This document shows positions 1 through 13,450 of a DNA stretch of 64,000 bases, piece by piece. The stretch's first letter is position 1. Each line of letters starts with the position of its first letter. The notes under the pieces are model-generated. The model was not told the DNA's origin. It ran no database searches and saw nothing but the letters and a program-made list of their open reading frames with translations. The stretch covers positions 15,748,001-15,812,000 of the forward strand of contig CM082577.2 in the NCBI GenBank assembly GCA_040954595.2, written 5' to 3'. Source of the DNA: Balanoglossus misakiensis (taxonomy: Eukaryota; Hemichordata). Made by a program: the position numbers and the translations under genes.

Positions 1-840
1 GTTAAGCTATGTCCATGTCTTATTGTGGAATTCTGACCTGTGCAATAGTCCTGTACAGTGACTGTCTATTGGTGTGTGAGCACAATGGCTCCAAAATAAA
101 AGGCACAATTTTAGGCTCACCTGTAACACCTGCTTAACTCATTTATTATGTGCATACCTAATTCTGGGCTAACTAAGAGGGCTAGAGGTTTTGTTCTTGT
201 GGGACATGGACCAGTATAGGGTCAAAATTTCTTGCCCAAATTTTGGGTGACCTCAGGTGACCTTTGACCTACTTTCCTATATCTCGGCATCCAGAGCAGG
301 TACAGACTTGGCGTTTGGAGGGTTGGGACTAAAATTAAAAAGCCAAATTGGGGGTCACCTGTGACACCTGCATATCTCATTAATTATGTGCATACCTATT
401 TCCAGGGTAACCAATAGGGCTATAGGTTTGGTTTTTGTTGAACATGGACCAGTATAGGGTAAAGATTTCTTGCCCAAATTTTGCATGACCTCAGGTGACC
501 TTTGACCTACTTTACCAGATCTTGGCATCCAGAGCAGATACAGAATTGGCGTTTGGATGGTTGGGACTAAAATTGAAAAGCCAAATTGGGGGGTCACCTG
601 TGACACCTGCCTACCTCATTAATTATGTGCATACCTAATTCCAGGCTAACCAATAGGGCTATAGGTTTGGTTTTTGATGAACATGGACCAGTATAGGGTC
701 AAAATTTCTCGCCCAAATTTTGCATGACCTCAGGTGACCTTTGACCTACTTTTCCATATCTTGGCATCCAGAGAAGATATGCTTATTGCTATGTTGCTAT
801 GTTGGCTTGGGCCCGCCATTGCTGCTTGCAGCTATATTTA

Positions 841-867
841 GGGCCCAAGCCCAGCAGGCTTGGGCCC
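841..867. repeat. GGGCCC palindrome cassette 1
   Basis: GGGCCCAAGC and GCTTGGGCCC form a 10-bp perfect stem with a 7-nt loop, directly after the satellite terminus. The stem duplicates the GCTTGGGCCC of the terminus in inverted orientation and is followed by TATTGG. Confidence 0.8.
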
Positions 868-1483
868 TATTGGTATTACTGGCTTTTTTCTTCTACTTCT
901 TCTTCTTCTTCTTGTGTCGTTTTATCGGCCAGCTAGATCTGGAAAATGGCTGAACCCACAAATCTCAAATTTGGCACAATGGTGCAGGCCAATGACAGCT
1001 GGTGCAGTACCATTGTGAATGTTTAATTAGTCATGTGACCTGATGACCATATATGGGCAAAATTTTGAAATCGGCCTTATTAGCATATGCATGGAGATAT
1101 CAAAATTCTTTTAGCAACCTTTGTGGACCATGAGGTCAGCGTTCTACATGCCAAATGTCAAGGCCATAGGCCTTGTCAATTTTGAGAAGAAGATTTTTAA
1201 GTATTATTTTTCATATTTTTCGCCCAAGCCATCGGCCTATACTATACATAGCTTTGACTATACAAGCTTTGACCACATATTATTTTGGATGAATATGCAG
1301 TCATATCTAAACATCGGTTGGGCCGATCAACTCCAACTTTGGTGTGCAGGTAGCCTAGCATTTGCCAATAATTTTAAGCGAAAAAAATTAATATGAAAAA
1401 TCGACCGATTTTTTTATATTAATTTTTTAATGAAATTTATACCATTACTTATACCTCTATGGTTAAGCTATGTCCACGTCTTA

Positions 1484-1881
1484 CTACCGTTGTCATTTAA
1501 GCACCCCGAAACACTGATAAGAACTCCAATATAATTAGCCAGAGTAAACTGAGATTGTTATGCTGAAGTCGGCATCTGGTTACGTTCGTTTTGATCATTA
1601 GAACTGATTAGAGCAGTTCTGTATCAACACACTCTGGGGGTGTCCTGCTTCGAACATGTCTAAAACACATGTGTACACATTTGTAAAGAGATTTTACACA
1701 GTGTCAGTTTTGAAGCAGGATGCCCCCTGTGGTACATGTTGATACAGAGCTATGTAATCAGTCATAATGATCATTGCAAATGTAACCATATGCCGACTTC
1801 AGCATAAAAATCTCAGTTTACTCTGGCTAATTATATTGGAGTTCGTATCAGCGTTTCGGGGTGCTTAAATGACAACGGTAG
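1484..1881. mobile_element. 398-bp foldback MITE with TA duplication
   Basis: The sequence is close to one long hairpin. It begins CTACCGTTGTCATTTAAGCA and ends with the reverse complement. Arms of ~190 bp align almost throughout, including the ATATAATTAGCCAGAG and GCTGAAGTCGGCAT segments. It is flanked by TA on both sides (1482-1483 and 1882-1883). Removing it with one TA restores the satellite phrase found intact at 3727-3745 (GTCTTATTGTGGAATTC). TA duplication and long inverted arms fit a non-autonomous Tc1/mariner-type element. No coding capacity. Confidence 0.85.
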
Positions 1882-4800
1882 TATTGTAGAATTCTGGCCT
1901 GTGCAATGGTCCTGTACAGTGACTGTCAATTGGCCCGTGTGCAGAATGGGACCAAAATAAAAGGCACAATTTTGGGCTCACCTGTAACACCTGCTTAACT
2001 CATTAATTATGTGCATACCTAATTCCGGGGAAACTAATAGGGCTAGAGGTGTGACATGGACTAGTATGGGGTCAGAAATTTTTGCCCAAATTTTGGGTGA
2101 CCTCAGGTGACCTTTGACCTACTTTCCTATATCTCGGCATCCAGAGCAGGTACAGACTTGCAGTTTCGAGGGTTGGGACTGAAATTGAAAAGCCAAAACT
2201 GGGGTCACCTGTGACACCTGCCTACCTCATTAATTATGTGCATACCTAATTCCGGGCTAACAAAGAGGGCTAGAGGTTTTGTTCTTGTAAGACATGGACC
2301 AGTATAGGGTCAAAAAAGTTTTGCCCAAATTTTGGGTGACCTCAGGTGACCTTTGACCTACTTTCCTATATCTCGGCATCCAGATCAGGTACAGACTTTG
2401 CATTCAGAGGGATGGAACTCCCAATGGAGTCTTACACTTTACCTCATTAATTATGTGCATACCTAATTCAAGGCTAACCAATAGGGTTATAGGTTTGGTT
2501 TTTGTTGAACATGGACCAGTATAGGGTCAAAATTTCTTGCCCAAATTTTGTATAACCTCAGATGACCTTTGACCTACTTTACCAGATCTTGGCATCCAGA
2601 GCAGGTACAGACTTGGCGTTTGGAGGGTTGGGACTAAAATTGAAAAGGCAAAATTGGGGGTCAACTGTGACACCTGCATATCTGATTAATTATGTGCATA
2701 CCTAATTCCAGACTAACCAATAGGGCTATAGGTTTGGTTTTTATTGAACATGGACCAGTATAAGGTCAAAATTTCTTGCCCAAATTTTGCATGAACTGAG
2801 GTGACCTTTGACCTACTTTACCAGATCTTGGCATCCAGAGCAGGTACAGAATTGGCGTTTGGAGGGTTGGTACTAAAATTGAAAAGCCAAAATTGGGGGT
2901 CACCTGTGACACCTGCCTACCTCGTTAATTATGTGCATACCTAATTCCAGGCTAACCAATAGGGCTATAGGTTTGGTTTTTGTTGAGCATGGACCAGTAT
3001 AGGGTCAAAATTTCTTGCCCAAATTTTGCATGACCTCAGGTGACCTTTGACCTACTTTTCCATATCTTGGCATCCAGAGCAGATATGCTTATTGCTATGT
3101 TGCTATGTGCTATGTTGGCTTGGGCCCGCTATTGCTGCTTGCAGCTATATTCTTCTACTTCTTCTTCTTCTTTTTCTTCTTCTGTCATTTTCTTTGGCGA
3201 GGTAGATCTGGAAAACTGCTAAACCTACCAATTTCAAACTTGGCACAATTGTGCAGGCCAATGAGAGCTAGTGCAGTACCCTTGTGAATGTTTAATTAGT
3301 CACGTGACCTGATGACCATATATGGGCAAAATTTCCACATCGGCCTTATTTGCATATGAATGGAGATATCAAAATTCTTTTAGCAACTTTTGCGGACCAT
3401 GTGGTCAGTGTCCTACTTGCCAAATGTCAAGGCCATTGGCCATGCCAATTTTGAGAAGAAGATTTTTAAGTATTATTTTTCATATTTTTTGACCAAGCCA
3501 TGGGCCTATACTTTCCATAGTAAAGCTATGACCACATAATATTTTGGATAAATATGCATACATATCTCAAAATCTGTCAGGCCAATCATCTCCAACTTTG
3601 GTGTGCAGCTAGACTAGCATTTGTCAATAATTTTAAGCGAAAAAAAATAATATGAAAAATCGACGGATTTTTTTATATTAATTTTTTAAATAAATTTATA
3701 CCTTTACTTATACCTCTATGTCCATGTCTTATTGTGGAATTCTGGTCAGTGCAATAGTCCTGTACAGTGAGTGTCTATTGGTCAGTGAGCACAATGGCAC
3801 CAAAATAAAAGGCAGAATTTTAGGCTCACCTGTAACACCTGCTTAACTCAGTAATTATGTGCATACCTAATTCTGGGCTAACTAAGAGGGCTAGAGGTTT
3901 CGTTCTTGTGGGACATGGACCAGTATAGGGTCAAAATTTCTTGTCCAAATTTGGGGTGACCTCAGGTGACCTTTGACCTACTTTCCTATATCTCGGCATC
4001 CAGAGCAGGTACAGACTTGGCGTTTGGAGGGTTGGGACTAAAGTTGAAAAGCCAAAATAGGGGTCACCTGTGACACCTGCATATCTCATTAATTATGTGC
4101 ATACCTAATTCCAGGCTAACCAATAGGGCTATAGGTTTGGTTTTTGTTGAACGTGGACCAGTATAGGGTCAAAATTTATTGCCCAAATTTTGCATGACCT
4201 CAGGTGACCTTTGACCTACTTTACCATATCTTGGCATCCAGAGCAGATACAGAATTGGCGTTTGGATGGTTGGGACTAAAATTGAAAAGCCAAATTGGGG
4301 GGTCACCTGTGACACCTGCCTACCTCATTAATTATGTGCATACCTAATTCCAGGCTAACCAATAGGGCTATAGGTTTGGTTTTTGATGAACATGGACCAG
4401 TATAGGGTCAAAATTTCTCGCCCAAATTTTGCATGACCTCAGGTGACCTTTGACCTACTTTTCCATATCTTGGCATCCAGAGCAGATATGCTTATTGCTA
4501 TGTTGCTATGTGCTATGTTGGCTTGGGCCCGCCATTGCTGCTTGCAGCTATATTTCTTCTTCTTCTTCTTGTGCCGTTTTTTTCGTCAAGTACATCTTGA
4601 AAACGGCTGAACCTACAAATCTCAAACTTGGCACAATGGTGCAGGCCAATAAGAGCATGAGCTGTACCCTTGTGAATGTTTAATAAGTCATGTGACCTGA
4701 TGACCATATTTGGGCAAAATTTTCAAATCGGCCTTATTTGCATATGCATGGAGATATCAAAATTCTTTTAGCAACTTTTGCTGACCATGGGGTCATTGTC

Positions 4801-5083
4801 CTACATGCCAAATTTCAAGGCCATAGGCCATGTCAATTTTGAGAAGAAGATTTTTAAGTATTATTTTTCATATTTTTCGCCCAAGCCATGGGCCTATACG
4901 TTACAAGCTATGACCACATATTATTTTGGATAAATATGCATACATATCTCAAAATCATCTCAAACTTTGGTGTGCAGCTAGCCTAGCATTTGTCAATCAT
5001 TTTAAGCGAAAAAAAATAATATGAAAAATCGACCGATTTTTTTATATTAATGTTTTAAATTAAATTTATACCTTTTTACTTAA

Positions 5084-5257
5084 AGGTATACGGTCACCTC
5101 CAATTTACATATCGCCATATATAGTTGAAATGGCGTATTTGAGTGTTCTAAAGAACGCTTTATTTTCGCGTGTGCCACCCACTGAAAATCTGTGATTGGT
5201 TAGATCTCGATTTACCATGGTAAATGTGGCTAAATTTGTATAGGTGACCGTATACCT
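5084..5257. mobile_element. 174-bp MITE with TTAA duplication
   Basis: The termini are AGGTATACGGTCACCT at the left and its exact reverse complement at the right (16-bp perfect inverted repeat), flanked by TTAA at 5080-5083 and 5258-5261. It is inserted in the AT-rich end of a satellite module, so it is younger than that module. TTAA duplication is typical of piggyBac and Kolobok elements. The AGG-type end and the Kolobok transposase remnant at 24.4-28.5 kb make Kolobok the more attractive parent, but this is inference. Confidence 0.85.
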
Positions 5258-6597
5258 TTAATATACCTCTATAGTTAAGCTATGTACACGTCTTAGTGTG
5301 GAATTCTGGTCTGTGCAACGGTCCTGTACAGTGACTGTCTATTGGGCAGTGAGCACAATGGGACCAAAATAACAGGCAAATTTTTGGGCTCACCTGTAAC
5401 ACCTGCTTAACTAATGAATTATGTGCATACCTAATTCCGGGCTAACTAATAGGCCTAGAGGTTTTGTTCTTGTGGGACATGGACCAGTATGGGGTCAAAA
5501 TTTCTTGCCCAAATTTTGGGTGACCTCAGGTGACCTTTCACCTACTTTACCATATCTTGGCATCCAGAGCAGGTACAAACTTGGCGCTTGCAGGGTTGGG
5601 ACTAAAATTGAAAAGCCAGAATGGGGGTCACCTGTGACACCTGCATATCTCATTAATTATGCGCATACCTAATTCCAGGCTAACAAATAGGGCTATAGGT
5701 TTGTTTTTTGTTGAACATGGACCAGTATGGGGTCAAAATTTCTTGCCCAAATTTTGGGTGACCTCAGGTGACCTTTCACCTACTTTACCATATCTTGGCA
5801 TCCAGAGCAGGTACAAACTTGGCGCTTGCAGGGTTGGGACTAAAATTGAAAAGCCAGAATGGGGGTCACCTGTGACACCTGCATATCTCATTAATTATGC
5901 ACATACCTAATTCCAGGCTAACAAATAAGGCTATAGGTTTGGTTTTTGTTGAACATGGACCAGTATAGGGTCAAAATTTCTTGCCCAAATGTTGCATGAC
6001 CTAAAGTGACCTTTGACCTACTTTACCATATCTTGGCATCCAGAGCAGGTACAGACTTGGCGTTTGGAGGGTTGGGATTAAAATTGAAAAGCCGAATTGG
6101 CGCTCACCTGTGACACCTGCATATCTCATTAATTATGTGCATACCTAATTCCAGGCTAACCAATAGAGCTATAGGTTTGGTTTTTGTTGAACATGGACCA
6201 GTATAGGGTCAAAATTTCTTGCCCAAATTTTGCATGACCTCAGGTGACCTTTGACCTACTATCATATATCTCGGAATCCAGAGCAAGTACAGACTTGGCG
6301 TTTGGAGGGTTGGGACTGAAAGTGAAATGCCAAAATTGGGGGTCACCTGTGGCACCTGCATATCTCATTAATTATGTGCATACCTAATTCCAGGCTAACC
6401 AATAGGGCTATAGGTTTGGTTTAAGTTGAACATGGACCAGTATATGGTAAAAATTTCTTTCCCAAATTTAACATGACCTCAGGTGACCTTTGACCTACTT
6501 TACCATATCTTGGCATCCAGAGCAGATATGCCTGTTCCTATGTTGCTATGTGCTATGTTGGCTTGTGCCCGCTATTGCTGCTTGGCAGCTATATTTA

Positions 6598-6705
6598 GGG
6601 CCCAAGCGCACGCAAGCGCTTGGGCCCTATTGGTTTCGTTGGGGTTTTTTAGGGCCCAAGCGCATACCAGCGCTTGGGCCCTATTGGTTTCGTTGGGGTT
6701 TTTCA
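6598..6705. repeat. GGGCCC palindrome cassette, tandem pair
   Basis: Two head-to-tail ~54-bp units start at 6598 and 6652. Each has a GGGCCCAAGCGC...GCGCTTGGGCCC stem followed by TATTGGTTTCGTTGGGG and a T-run. They lie directly after the terminus ending at 6590. Confidence 0.8.
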
Positions 6706-9565
6706 GTCTTTCTTTCTTTCCTTCTTTATTCTTGGTTCCATTTTTCGGCCACCTAAATCTCAAAAACTGCAGCACCAACCAGGCTGAAACTTGGTAGGCA
6801 GATAGGGGCCAATGAGTAGATGTGCAGTGGCTCGTGAATATTTAATTAGTCACGTGACCTGGCGGCCATATTGGATTTTCTGAAAAAATGCAAATCTCAG
6901 ATCTCAGAAACTACAAGTCAGATTGACTTCAAATTTGGTGTGCAGCTAGTATACCTTATGCCCATCATTTTTGTAATTGGATATTTTGCTGTCAATGTTG
7001 CAGTTTTTTTGCTACAGTTGTTTTTCTGAAATCTGGTCAAATTTTCTAAAATCTTCTTCTCCAGAACCGGCGATAACCGAGTCACGCCATTTGAGGTATG
7101 TGGTCACCTAACTGATGTCTATCAAGTTTGCGAAGATCATTGTGATTGGTCGAAGATTATGGCGGCCATATTGGATTTTCGAAAAACCATAGTAAAACTT
7201 CAAAAATCTTCTTCTCCAGAACGGGCGATAACCGAGTCACAAGATTTGGTGTGTGTGGTCATTAAACAGATGTCTATCAAGTTTGCGAAAGGGAATGTGA
7301 TTGGTCGAAGATTATGGCGGCCATATTGAATTTTGTGAAAAGCGATTAAAAAGTAAAAATTCCCTTTCTAGCCTAAACATTGATAGCACAGAAATTCTTT
7401 TTATGGATATGAATCATCATATGACAAGAATTAGCTATAAATATTTTGGTAATTTTGGCAATGACCTTTGACCTACTTTTGACGCTTCATTTTTCTGCAT
7501 ATCTAATTCCAGGCTAACCAATAGGGCTATAAGTTTGGTTTTTGATGTATGTGGATTTGTATGTGATCAAAAAATTTCGCTACTTTTCATGACCCCTTTG
7601 ACCTCTGCTGACCTCATTAAATATGCGCATACCTAATTACAGATGCACCAATAGACCTAGAGGTTTGGTTTTTGTTGGACATGGACCAGTATAACTATTG
7701 GGTCAAAATTTTTTGCTCAAATGTTGGGTGACCTTGGGTGACCTTTGAGTTACTTTTGCATATGTCGACATCCACAGCAGATACAGCTTGGAGTTTGGAG
7801 GTATGGGGCCATAATGAAAAGCCAAAGTTTTGGGTCACCTGTGACCCCTGCTCAATTCATTATTTATGTGCATACCTAATTCCGTGCTAACCAAAAGGCC
7901 AAGAGGTCTGGTTTTTGTTGGACATGGACCACTATGGGTCAAAATTTTCTGCCCAAATTGTGGGTGACCTCTGGGTGACCTTTGACCTACTTAACACTAT
8001 ATCAGCACCAAACATAGTTATAACCTTGATATTTCATGGGATAAACACAGCATTATGTTTCTTCTCATTAATTATGTGCATATCTAATATCAGATCAGAT
8101 AATAGAGCTTGGGCCCGGACAATGCTGCTTGCAGCTTTAATCTTTCTTTCTTTTTTCTTGTGTCAATTTCTTCGGCCAACGAGATCTCTGAAACTACTGC
8201 AGGTACACTTCTCAAACTTGATACAGTGGTCAAGGTCAATGAGTAGATGTGCAGTGACTTGTGAATAAGTAATTAGTCACGTGACCTGGCGGCCATATTG
8301 GATTTTCTGAAAAAATTCAAATCTCAGATCTCAGAAACTACAAGTCAGATCGACTTCAAATTTGGCATGCAGGTAGACTACCTTCTACCCATCATTTTTG
8401 TAATTGGAAATTTTGCTGTCAATGTTGCAGTTTTTTTGCTACAATTTTTTTTCTGAAATCTGGCTTAAATTTCAAAAATCTTCTTCTCCAGAACCAGTGA
8501 TAACCGAGACACGGGGTTTGGGGTATGTGGTCACCTAACTGATGTCTATCAAGTTTGCGAAGATCATTGTGATTGGTCGAAGATTATGGCGGCCATATTG
8601 GATTTTAGAAAAACCATTGTTAAACTCCAAAAATCTTCCTCTCCAGAACGGGCGATGACTGAGTCGCAAGATTCGGGGAGTATGGTCACTACACTGATGT
8701 CTATCAAGTTTGCAAAGAGCATTGTGATTGGTCGAAGATTATGGCGGCCATATTGGATTTTGTAAAAAGCAGTGAAAAATTGAAATTCCTTTTTCTAGTC
8801 TAAAAATTGATAGCATACAAATTCTTTTTATGGATATCAATCGTCATGTGACTAAAATATGTTACAATTTTTTGGCGATTTTTCACATGACCTTTGACCT
8901 ACTTATCACGCGTTATTATTTCTGCATATCTAATTCCAGGCTAACCTATAGGGCTAGACGTTTGGTTTTTGATGAATGTGGATTAGTGTGTGATCAAAAT
9001 ATTTTGCTACTTTTCATGACCCCTTTGACCTCTGCTGACCTCATTAATTATGTGCATAGCTAATTACAGGCGAACCAATAGAGCTAGAGGTTTGGTTTTT
9101 GTTGGACACAGACCAGTATGGGATCAAAATGTTTTGCCCAAATGTTGCGTGACCTCTGGTGACCTTTGACCTACTTTCGCATATCTCAGCATCCAGAGCA
9201 GATACAGCCATGGCATTTGGTAGGATGGGACCAAAATGTAAAGCCACATTTTTGGGTCACCTGTGACACCTGCTGACCTCATTAAATATGCACATACCTA
9301 ATTACAGGCGAACCAATAGAGCTAGAGTTTTGGTTTTTGTTGGACATGGACCAGTATGGGTCAAAAAAAAATTGCCCAAATGTTGGGTGACCTCAGGTGA
9401 CCTTTGACCTACTTCACCCTATTTAAGCAGCAAAAATACACACGTCCTTGATATGTCATGAGATAATACATCCGATAGAAAATTCTGTTTCTTCTCATTC
9501 ATACTGTGCATATATAATTCGAGATCAGCGCTTGGGCCCGACAATGCTGCTCGCAGCTTTAATTA

Positions 9566-9595
9566 CGGGCCCAAGCCAAGCCAGGCTTGGGCCCG
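9566..9595. repeat. GGGCCC palindrome cassette 3
   Basis: CGGGCCCAAGCC pairs with GGCTTGGGCCCG in a 12-bp stem around a short loop, again directly downstream of the terminus and followed by TATTGGTTTCGTTGGGG. Confidence 0.8.
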
Positions 9596-12500
9596 TATTG
9601 GTTTCGTTGGGGTTTTTCTTTCTTTATTCTTGGCTCACTTCTTTGTCGCTCTAGATCTCAGACACCACTGCAGGTACAGTTCTCAAACTTGCTACAGTGG
9701 TCAAGGTCAATGAGTAGTAGTGCATTGAACCCATGAATTTTTAATTAGTCACATGACCTGGCGGCCATCTTGGATTTTCTGAAAAAATGCAAATCTCAGA
9801 TCTCAGAAACTACAAGTCAGATCGACTTCAAATTTGGCGTGCAGGTAGACTACCTTCTGGCAATCATTTTTGTAATTGGAAATTATGCTGTCAATGTTGC
9901 AGTTTTTTTGCTACAATTTTTTTTCTGAAATCTGGCTTAAATTTCAAAAATCTTCTTCTCCAGAACCGGTGATAACCGAGACACGGGGTTTGGGGTATGT
10001 GGTCACCTAACTGATGTCTATCAAGTTTGCGAAGATCATTGTGATTGGTCGAAGATTATGGCGGCCATATTGGATTTTCGAAAAACCCTAGTAAAATTTC
10101 AAAAATCTTCTTCTCGAGAACCGGCGATAACCGAGTCACAAGATTTGGTGTGTGTGGTCATTCAACAGATGTCTATCAAGTTTGCGAAGAGGAATGTGAT
10201 TGGTCGAAGATTATGGCGGCCATATTGGATTTTGTGAAAAACGATTAAAAAGTAAAAATTCCCTTTCTAGCCTAAAAATTGATAGCGCAGAAATTCTTTT
10301 TATGGATATGAATCATCATATAACAAGAATAAGCTATAAATATTTTGGTAATTTTGGCAATGACCTTTGACCTATTTTTGACGCATCAATTTTCTGCATA
10401 TCTAATTCCAGGCTAATCAATAGGGCTATAAGTTTGGTTTTTGATGTATGTGGATTTGTGTGTGATCAAAAAATGTTGCTACTTTTCATGACCCATTTTA
10501 TGGTCACCTGTGACACCTGCTGACCTCATTAAATATGCACATACCTAATTACAGATGAACCAATAGACCTAGAGATTTTGTTTTGGTTATACATGGACCA
10601 GTATGGGGTCAAAATATTTTGCCCAAATGTTGGGTGACCTCGGATGACCTTTGACCTACTTTGGCATATCTTGACATCCACAGCAGATACAGCCTTGGCG
10701 TTTGGAGGTATAGGGCCATAATGAAAAGCCAAAGTTTTGGGTCACCTGTGACACCTGCTTAACTCATTATTTATGTGCATACCTAATTCCGGGCTAACCA
10801 AAAGGGCTAGAGATCTGGTTTTTGTTGGACATGGACCACTATGGGTCAAAATATTCTGCCCAAATTTTGGGTGACCTCTGGGTGACCTTTGACCTACTTA
10901 ACACTATGTCAACACCAAACCTAGATATAACCTTGATATTTCATGGGATAAAACACAGCATTATGTTTCTACTCATTAATAATGTGCATAACTAATAATC
11001 AGATCAGATAATAGAGCTTGGGCCCGGACAATGCTGCTTGCAGCTTTAATTCTGTCTTTCTTTCTTCTTTCTTTATTCTTCTGTCAATTCTTTGTCGCTC
11101 TAGATCTCAGACACCACTGCAGGTACAGTTCTCAAACTTGCTACAGTGGTCAAGGTCAATGAGGAGTCGTGCATTGAACCCATGAATTTTTAATTAGTCA
11201 CATGACCTGGTGGCCATCTTGGATTTTCTGAAAAAATGCAAATCTCAGATCTCAGAAACTACAAGTCAGATCGACTTCAAATTTGGCGTGCAGGTAGACT
11301 ACCTTCTGTCAAACATTTTTGTAATTGGAAATTATGCTGTCAATGTTGCAGTTTTTTTGCTACAATTTTTTTACTGAAATCTGGCTTAAATTTCAAAAAT
11401 CTTCTTCTCCAGAACCGGTGATAACCGAGACACGGGGTTTGGGGTATGTGGTCACCTAACTGATGTCTATCAAGTTTGCGAAGATCATTGTGATTGGTCG
11501 AAGATTATGGCGGCCATATTGGATTTTCGAAAAACCCTAGTAAAATTTCAAAAATCTTCTTCTCAAGAACCGGCGATAACCGAGTCACAAGATTTTGTGT
11601 GTGTGGTCATTCAACAGATGTCTATCAAGTTTGCGAAGAGGAATGTGATTGGTCGAAGATTATGGCGGCCATATTGGATTTTGTGAAAAATGATTAAAAA
11701 GTAAAAATTCCCTTTCTAGCCTAAAAATTGATAGCACAGAAATTCTTTTTATGGATATGAATCATCATATGACAAGAATAAGCTATAAATATTTTGGTAA
11801 TTTTGGCAATGACCTTTGACCTACTTTTGACGAATCATTTTTCTGCATATCTAATTCCAGGCTAACCAATAGGGCTATAAGTTTGTTTTTTGATGTATGT
11901 GGATTTGTATGTGATCAAAAAATTTTGCTACTTTTCATGACCCCTTTGACCTCTGGTGACCTCATTAAATATGCGCTTACCTAATTAATGATGAACCAAT
12001 AGACCTAGAGGTTTTGTTTTTGTTATACATGGACCAGTATGGGGTCAAAATATTTTGCCCAAATGTTGGGTGACCTCGGGTGACCTTTGACCTACTTTTG
12101 CATATCTCGACATCCACAGCAGATACAGCCTTGGTGTTTGGAGGTATGGGGCCATAATGAAAAGCCAAAGTTTTGGGTCACCTGTGACACCTGCTTAACT
12201 CATTATTTATGTGCATACCTAATTCCGGGCTAACCAAAAGGGCTAGAGGTCTGGTTTTTGTTGGACATGGACGACTATGGGTCAAAATTTTCTACCAAAA
12301 TTATGGGTGACCTCTGGGTGACCTTTGACCTACTTAACACTATATCAACACCAAACATAGATATAACCTTGATATTTCATGGAATAAAACACAGCATTAT
12401 GTTTCTACTCATTAATTATATGCATATCTAATAATCAGATCAGATAATAGAGCTTGGGCCCGGACAATGCTGCTTGCAGCTTTAATTTATTCTTGGTTCC

Positions 12501-13450
12501 ATTTTTCGGCCACCTAAATCTCAAAAACTGCAGCACCAACCAGGCTGAAACTTGGTAGGCAGATAGGGGCCAATGAGTAGATGTGCAGTGGCTCGTGAAT
12601 ATTTAATTAGTCACGTGACCTGGCGGCCATATTGGATTTTCTGAAAAAATGCAAATCTCAGATCTCAGAAACTACAAGTCAGATTGACCTCAAATTTAGT
12701 GTGCAGCTAGTATACCTTATGCCCATCATTTTTGTAATTGGATATTATGCTGTCAATGTTGCAGTTTTTTTGCTACAGTTGTTTTTCTGAAATCTGGTCA
12801 AATTTTCAAAAATCTTCTTCTCCAGAACCGGCGATAACCGAGTCACGCCATTTTAGTCAGGTGGAGATTTGAGAAATTGTGACCCCCTCTGGCATTTTTT
12901 GGTACAAGCAAACCAAATATGTTTTTTGGTCAATTCGACTACGCTGATTTCGAAAATGCCTGTTCCCAAAAGATCTTTTTGAGATAAGAGCCTCGTTTTG
13001 GCAAATCAAATATGGCCGCCAAGGATCGCAATTCTCACATGAATAGCATCAAAGAAATGTTCACGTACCTCCTTAAACAATGAAAATAAACTACATGTTT
13101 ACATCAACAACTTTTTTGGTTGTATAAACACAAAATAGCAATAATAAAACAATAATTATGCACAAATTTGCATATTGTATGAATAATTCGTTGATTTTTG
13201 GCTACCAAATAATAATAAAGCTAGGTGTAACAGTACATGTACTGAAAACTCACAACCATTGGAAAAAATTACCTTTTCTTTATTTTAATAAAGGACTTAA
13301 ACCTTGTTCAAAACAATACTTCAAGTGTGAAGTTCATTTTGAGATAAGAGCCTCGATGTGGCAATTCAATATGGCCGTCTAAAGCCCTGTAGTGGAGCGG
13401 CCAAACCCTAATTTTCATAGCGATTGTGCATTTTGTGATAAAAGCACCAA

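Larger units (their letters stand above)
1..6590. repeat. Satellite subarray A: ~239-bp monomers
   Basis: Monomers spaced 237-239 bp are clearest at the TGACCTTTGACCT starts 258, 496, 735; 2108, 2347, 2563, 2802, 3041; 3967, 4205, 4444; and 6007, 6245, 6484. The copies at 5531 and 5769 carry TGACCTTTCACCT and belong to two almost identical neighbouring monomers, which suggests recent duplication. The module between runs (for example 935-1480 and 3200-3720) contains TATATGGGCAAAATTT and ends in an AT-rich stretch with a palindromic AAAAATCGACCGATTTTT core. This subfamily lacks the GGCGGCCATATTGG module of subarray B. Confidence 0.85.

Noticed and set aside
741-6797. Recurrent open frames such as MTFDLL...AMLAWARYCC in the satellite
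   Set aside because: They recur because the repeat recurs, have no domain, differ in length with each microsatellite, and start inside the DR1 motif.
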